The notes below the pieces were generated by a model. The model saw only the letters and a list, made by a program, of their open reading frames with translations. It did not search any database and was not told the origin of the DNA. Source: Lachnospiraceae bacterium (GTDB lineage Bacteria > Bacillota > Clostridia > Lachnospirales > Lachnospiraceae). From it: a stretch of 6,184 nucleotides of DNA. The DNA is taken from contig DOWG01000013.1 in NCBI GenBank assembly GCA_003519685.1, forward strand, positions 8,027 to 14,210, given 5' to 3'. Positions 5,500-6,184 of the stretch are shown piece by piece; position 1 is the first letter of the stretch, and every line of letters starts with the position of its first letter. The translations under genes were made by a program, and so were the position numbers.

Positions 5500-6159
5500 A
5501 TGACGGAAATGAATCATAAGGTATTAATTATTACCGGCGGCAGTATAGACGAAGCATTTCTAAAAAATTGTGTAGAAAACAATAAATATACCGAAATTAT
5601 AGCTGTTGATCATGGCTTGATGGCAGCGGACCGTTTGAATCTTCCACTGAATCATATCGTGGGGGATTTTGATTCTGTTTCGGAGCATATTTTGCAAAAA
5701 TACAAAGACAGCATTGTGCCTATCAAGACATTTCCTATGGAGAAGGACAAAACGGATACGCAGATTGCGATTGAAATGGCATTGTCGCACAAAGCGGCGT
5801 CCATCCACCTGATCGGCGCAACCGGAAGCAGGCTGGATCATACGTTAGCGAATCTGCATCTGCTCTTACTTCCCTTGGAAAAGCAGGTTCCTGCTTGTAT
5901 CCTGGATACGAACAATAAGATTTATCTGAAGAGGGAAAGCTTTACCCTGCAAAGGAAAAAACAGCATGGAACGTATGTTTCCTTTCTCCCGTTTCATAGT
6001 GATGTCTACGGACTCACCTTGGAGGGATTTAAATATCCACTGGACCGGATCCATCTGGCGGCGGGGGAGAGCTTATGTATCAGCAACGAGATTGTAGAAG
6101 AGGAAGCTATCGTTTCCTTTACCAAGGGGATACTTGCCGTATTTGAAACGAAAGATTGA
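5500..6159 (+). CDS. thiN: Thiamine pyrophosphokinase (thiamine diphosphokinase)
   Basis: Transfers pyrophosphate from ATP to thiamine, giving thiamine diphosphate and AMP; cytoplasmic. The protein has 219 residues, close to the family norm of about 210-220. Conserved segments appear in order: VLIITGG at 8-14; AVDHGL at 35-40; GDFDS at 55-59 (D56 and D58 probably bind Mg2+); EKDKTDTQIA at 81-90; GATGSRLDHTLAN at 106-118; the C-terminal beta-domain motif GLTLEGFKYPL at 171-181; and SNE at 195-197, part of the thiamine site. It is complete. The start is ATG 5500, although ATG 5509 (MNHKVLII) would also give a normal N-terminus. It follows rpe by 76 bases, the same order as rpe-yloS in B. subtilis. 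Its product is the cofactor of transketolase, which uses the xylulose 5-phosphate made by Rpe. No TPP riboswitch is visible upstream, so regulation by thiamine at this spot is not supported. Confidence 0.95.
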   Translation: MTEMNHKVLIITGGSIDEAFLKNCVENNKYTEIIAVDHGLMAADRLNLPLNHIVGDFDSVSEHILQKYKDSIVPIKTFPMEKDKTDTQIAIEMALSHKAASIHLIGATGSRLDHTLANLHLLLLPLEKQVPACILDTNNKIYLKRESFTLQRKKQHGTYVSFLPFHSDVYGLTLEGFKYPLDRIHLAAGESLCISNEIVEEEAIVSFTKGILAVFETKD

Positions 6160-6184
6160 TTGGAGTGTCATAAGTCATATAAAA

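Noticed and set aside
5464..5500. Promoter in the rpe-thiN gap, with TATTAT at 5493-5498 as a -10
   Set aside because: No -35-like sequence occurs at 16-18 bases, and transcription would begin inside the coding sequence of thiN.
6160..6184. Signal after thiN (GGAGTG and the repeated GTCATA)
   Set aside because: GGAGTG could be a binding site for a next gene and GTCATA occurs twice one base apart, but 25 bases are too few to support a gene, terminator or repeat.

Overview
The window looks like a chromosomal housekeeping segment of a low-to-moderate GC Gram-positive bacterium of the Firmicutes, most likely a clostridium and perhaps a Lachnospiraceae-like one. The evidence is the gene order rlmN - prpC/stp - prkC - rsgA - rpe - thiN, which matches the block I know from Bacillus subtilis (yloN-prpC-prkC-cpgA-rpe-yloS). 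Strong AGGAGG-type ribosome binding sites, two TTG starts and a PASTA-domain kinase point the same way. Placement below phylum level is inference.

All six genes are on the + strand and fill nearly the whole window. Layout: 2-961, 23S rRNA/tRNA adenine-C2 methyltransferase RlmN, with its N-terminus cut off by the window edge; 991-1719, PP2C-type protein phosphatase; 1725-3851, membrane Ser/Thr kinase with three extracellular PASTA repeats and an extra C-terminal domain; 3853-4734, circularly permuted ribosome-assembly GTPase RsgA; 4761-5423, ribulose-phosphate 3-epimerase; 5500-6159, thiamine pyrophosphokinase. Gaps are 29, 5, 1, 26 and 76 bases, so one operon with translational coupling around prkC is likely. 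The only gap with visible structure is the 76-base one between rpe and thiN. It holds a 10-bp hairpin whose A-tract lies on the 5' side, so it resembles an intrinsic terminator for the opposite (minus) strand.

Functionally the block joins three themes. Ribosome maturation and fidelity is served by RlmN and RsgA. Envelope and growth signalling comes from the PrkC kinase, which senses muropeptides or lipid II outside the cell, and its partner phosphatase. Central carbon and cofactor supply comes from Rpe in the pentose phosphate pathway and from ThiN, which makes the thiamine diphosphate that transketolase in the same pathway needs.

I see no mobile element, CRISPR array, tRNA, rRNA or recognisable riboswitch, and no convincing new multi-gene system. 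The points most worth a second look are the rpe-thiN hairpin, the domain after the PASTA repeats of the kinase, and a possible promoter inside the end of rlmN.
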